From positions 8,976,001-9,040,000 of the forward strand of contig JALDNG010000004.1 of assembly GCA_024349245.1 (NCBI GenBank): DNA of 64,000 bases. Direction: 5' to 3'. Numbering within the stretch: the first letter of the stretch is position 1; every line of letters starts with the position of its first letter. The DNA is from Neodontobutis hainanensis. Lineage: Eukaryota > Chordata > Actinopteri > Gobiiformes > Odontobutidae. Shown here piece after piece: positions 62,471 to 64,000 of the stretch. The notes beneath the pieces were generated by a model, which saw nothing but the letters and a program-made list of their open reading frames with translations, was not told the origin of the DNA and did no database searches. The position numbers were made by a program, and so were the translations under genes.

Positions 62471-63279
62471 AAAAAAAAAAAAAAAAAGATATATGGAGTA
62501 TAGTACACAGATATTAAATACATGCTTTAAAAATGTTTTATGCTTAAAAAAAAAACTAGAACTGAACTAGCCACCCCTGAATGATCTTTCCATATAAATT
62601 AAGTTGCATCTCATTATCATACAGTTCAGACTGTATCAGTGGTGATAAATTCGGCAAACAGATACAAATACAGGCATTTTTCTATATACTCAAAATGGTT
62701 TGTGACACTTCCAGGTACTGTGTATGTCTTAGGGTTAGGGTTAATGTGCATGTCTTCAGAAAACACATTTTACAAAAAATAAAAATAATAAGATGTTTTT
62801 AACAAACCAAACCGATTGGAAATCATGTGCAACTTAAGTTATATTGAAAAGAAAGAGCAATTCTGCCTCTCCCACTGATGTAAAATTGCTGGGTAGCAGC
62901 TAACCTGTAACTACTAACGTTAGGTCTCACTCAAAGCCAGCTAATAACTACAACCACATTCACAATGACTGTAATATAGATAAAAAAAATTGGTTGTCAT
63001 AAAATCGTTATTGGTGTCAGTAAAACTATAACTGAACAGCTCGATGGTGGTCTCAGCCTTGATAACTTGCACAAGTAACGTTAGCCGTGATACACAACTA
63101 TGCTGCACGATTAAGTCGTCTTTCGAAAAGAAAAGCTGCAATTTCAACATGTTCACGCATCCAGAATTATAGCCACATTATTAACGTTTGTAAGAAATCA
63201 AACATTTTGTAAATCCGTCAAGATTTCAGCGAGATAAAAGTATTTATGTTCGTGCAGATCACTCACCTTACATCAGGTA

Positions 63280-63402
63280 CCATGGAGTCCGATAGGAAGC
63301 TTGCCTGCTTCAAGATGGCCGCCGGTGATGCCGTCGGAGACTGCGCCGTGAGACATCTAGCCTTTCTTATGTATGTCTATGGTCGCCAAGGGGTAAACAA
63401 TC
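63280..63402 (+). promoter_or_regulatory. Transposon-derived gpatch3 promoter/5' UTR (and minus-strand first exon)
   Basis: The right inverted repeat of the P-like element is GC-rich and contains CAAGATGGCCGCC, a YY1-like motif typical of TATA-less vertebrate promoters with short 5' UTRs. The gpatch3 ATG follows at 63403. On the minus strand the same interval ends in a good splice donor (AAG|GTGAGT near 63268), suggesting bidirectional activity. Start sites are inferred, not mapped. Confidence 0.5.
63382..63389 (+). repeat. Right target-site duplication of the P-like element
   Basis: GTCGCCAA, identical to 61260-61267; 13 bases separate it from the gpatch3 ATG. Confidence 0.9.
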
Positions 63403-64000
63403 ATGGCGGATTCTGAGGATTTGCCTTCTGTATATTTTGCAGTTTGCAATATTCCGCCATTGTTTCGCTCAATGGATTTGAGGAATTATTTCAGTCAGTT
63501 CATTGAAAGTGGTGGGTTCACGTGTTTTCATTTTCGCCACCGACCAGAGGTTCTTAAAGACTTAAAGGATCCCGAAAATTCATCGGGCAACAACAATGAG
63601 GATGGCGGCTCCGAGTCCTCTCCGACCAGACAAGAACAGAAAAATGGTTCTGAGCACAAAGGGCAGTGAAATCGTGCTGTTGTATTGTTTCTGTTCACGC
63701 TAAATATCCTGACAGATTCATTAAGATGTATTCAGGGAATCACTGGATTGACTCGAAAGGGAATTGGCTGACAAGACGTTGTGTTATAAAAAGGATTAAA
63801 GTTTCACCAGACAAAGGTACACTTAGTAATTGCATATAGAGAGAAGTCATCAATCAACCTGAATGTAGTTATAAGCCGTATGATATGCGTTTAAAAACCT
63901 TAATAAATCCCTTTGTTTTAGTAAATTTTCTGTGCTGAACCACTTGTGATTGACTCGTATTTGTGTATGAACTTTCATAACATAATATTTTAGGTGAGTA
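63403..64000 (+). CDS. gpatch3: G patch domain-containing protein 3, 5' part (cut by window end)
   Basis: The ATG at 63403 opens a frame with the GPATCH3 N-terminus: VYFAVCNIPPLFRSMDLRNY, FSQFIESGGFTCFHFRHRPE, then a variable acidic linker. As read the frame stops at TGA 63667-63669. The expected continuation, SCCCIVSVHAKYPDRFIKMY then SGNHWIDSKGNWLTRRCVIK, lies just after in another frame, so one base seems missing between 63651 and 63669, next to AAAGGG. The first coding exon ends near 63814, before GTACAC. The rest, including the G-patch, lies outside the window. GPATCH3 is a nuclear protein linked to RNA processing and to dampening of RIG-I/MAVS signalling. In human it neighbours NR0B2, as here. 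Confidence 0.9.

Larger units (their letters stand above)
61268..63381 (-). mobile_element. P-superfamily DNA transposon, internally deleted, with 8-bp target duplication
   Basis: The 2114-bp element starts CATAGACATACATAAGAAAG and ends with its reverse complement; the terminal inverted repeats match for 32 bases, then diverge into GC-rich subterminal regions that both carry GGCGGCCATCTTG. The flanks are an exact 8-bp duplication, GTCGCCAA, at 61260-61267 and 63382-63389. P elements also start CA, have about 31-bp inverted repeats and duplicate 8 bp. Inside, minus-strand 62285-62470 encodes a P/THAP9-transposase-like C-terminus. The THAP domain and catalytic core are missing, so it is non-autonomous. 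The right end abuts gpatch3. Confidence 0.85.

Noticed and set aside
1..64000. CRISPR arrays, operons, riboswitches or other prokaryotic systems
   Set aside because: The window is vertebrate nuclear DNA with spliced genes; no such structures are seen.

Overview
The window is 64 kb of vertebrate nuclear DNA, almost certainly from a teleost fish. It has compact multi-exon genes with GT-AG introns, orthologues of known vertebrate genes, and typical fish repeats: a tRNA-derived SINE, Tc1-like transposons, a P-superfamily DNA transposon and a retrovirus-like LTR element. The species cannot be named from the sequence. Exon boundaries were set by hand from splice signals, reading-frame continuity and remembered family sequences. 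No database search was run.

Layout. 1-5.8 kb: minus-strand remnant of an LTR/endogenous-retrovirus-like element (decayed pol, protease, gag, long leader, candidate primer binding site), followed by about 3 kb of probable LTR and unassigned sequence. 9.2-18.3 kb: tmem158 (+), cdcp1 (+) and clec3b (-), matching the TMEM158-CDCP1-CLEC3B neighbourhood of human 3p21.31. 19.8-24.1 kb: fez2 (-), sharing a short intergenic interval with ubxn11 (+, 24.5-28.6 kb). 30.3-36.4 kb: cep85 (-). 39.0-44.5 kb: wdtc1 (+). 46.2-48.8 kb: tmem222 (+). 49.7-51.2 kb: a trophoblast-glycoprotein-like LRR membrane protein (+). 52.6-54.8 kb: kdf1 (+). 56.8-57.7 kb: nr0b2/SHP (-). 63.4 kb to the window edge: start of gpatch3 (+). 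UBXN11, CEP85, WDTC1, TMEM222, KDF1, NR0B2 and GPATCH3 all lie in human 1p36.11, so the right 40 kb is a conserved block. The TPBG-like gene and FEZ2 are not 1p36 genes.

The genes share no pathway; they are ordinary vertebrate neighbours. Pairs are head-to-head (fez2/ubxn11, cep85/wdtc1) or tail-to-tail (cdcp1/clec3b, ubxn11/cep85, kdf1/nr0b2).

The most notable observation is a complete, internally deleted P-superfamily transposon at 61268-63381. It has 32-bp terminal inverted repeats, a perfect 8-bp target duplication (GTCGCCAA) and a last-exon transposase remnant. Its right end lies 21 bp from the gpatch3 start codon (13 bp separate the target duplication from the ATG), so it probably supplies that gene's promoter and 5' UTR. 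Three conserved host genes (fez2, cep85, gpatch3) each carry one apparent single-base frameshift in or near a homopolymer, which points to consensus errors in the assembly more than to three broken genes.
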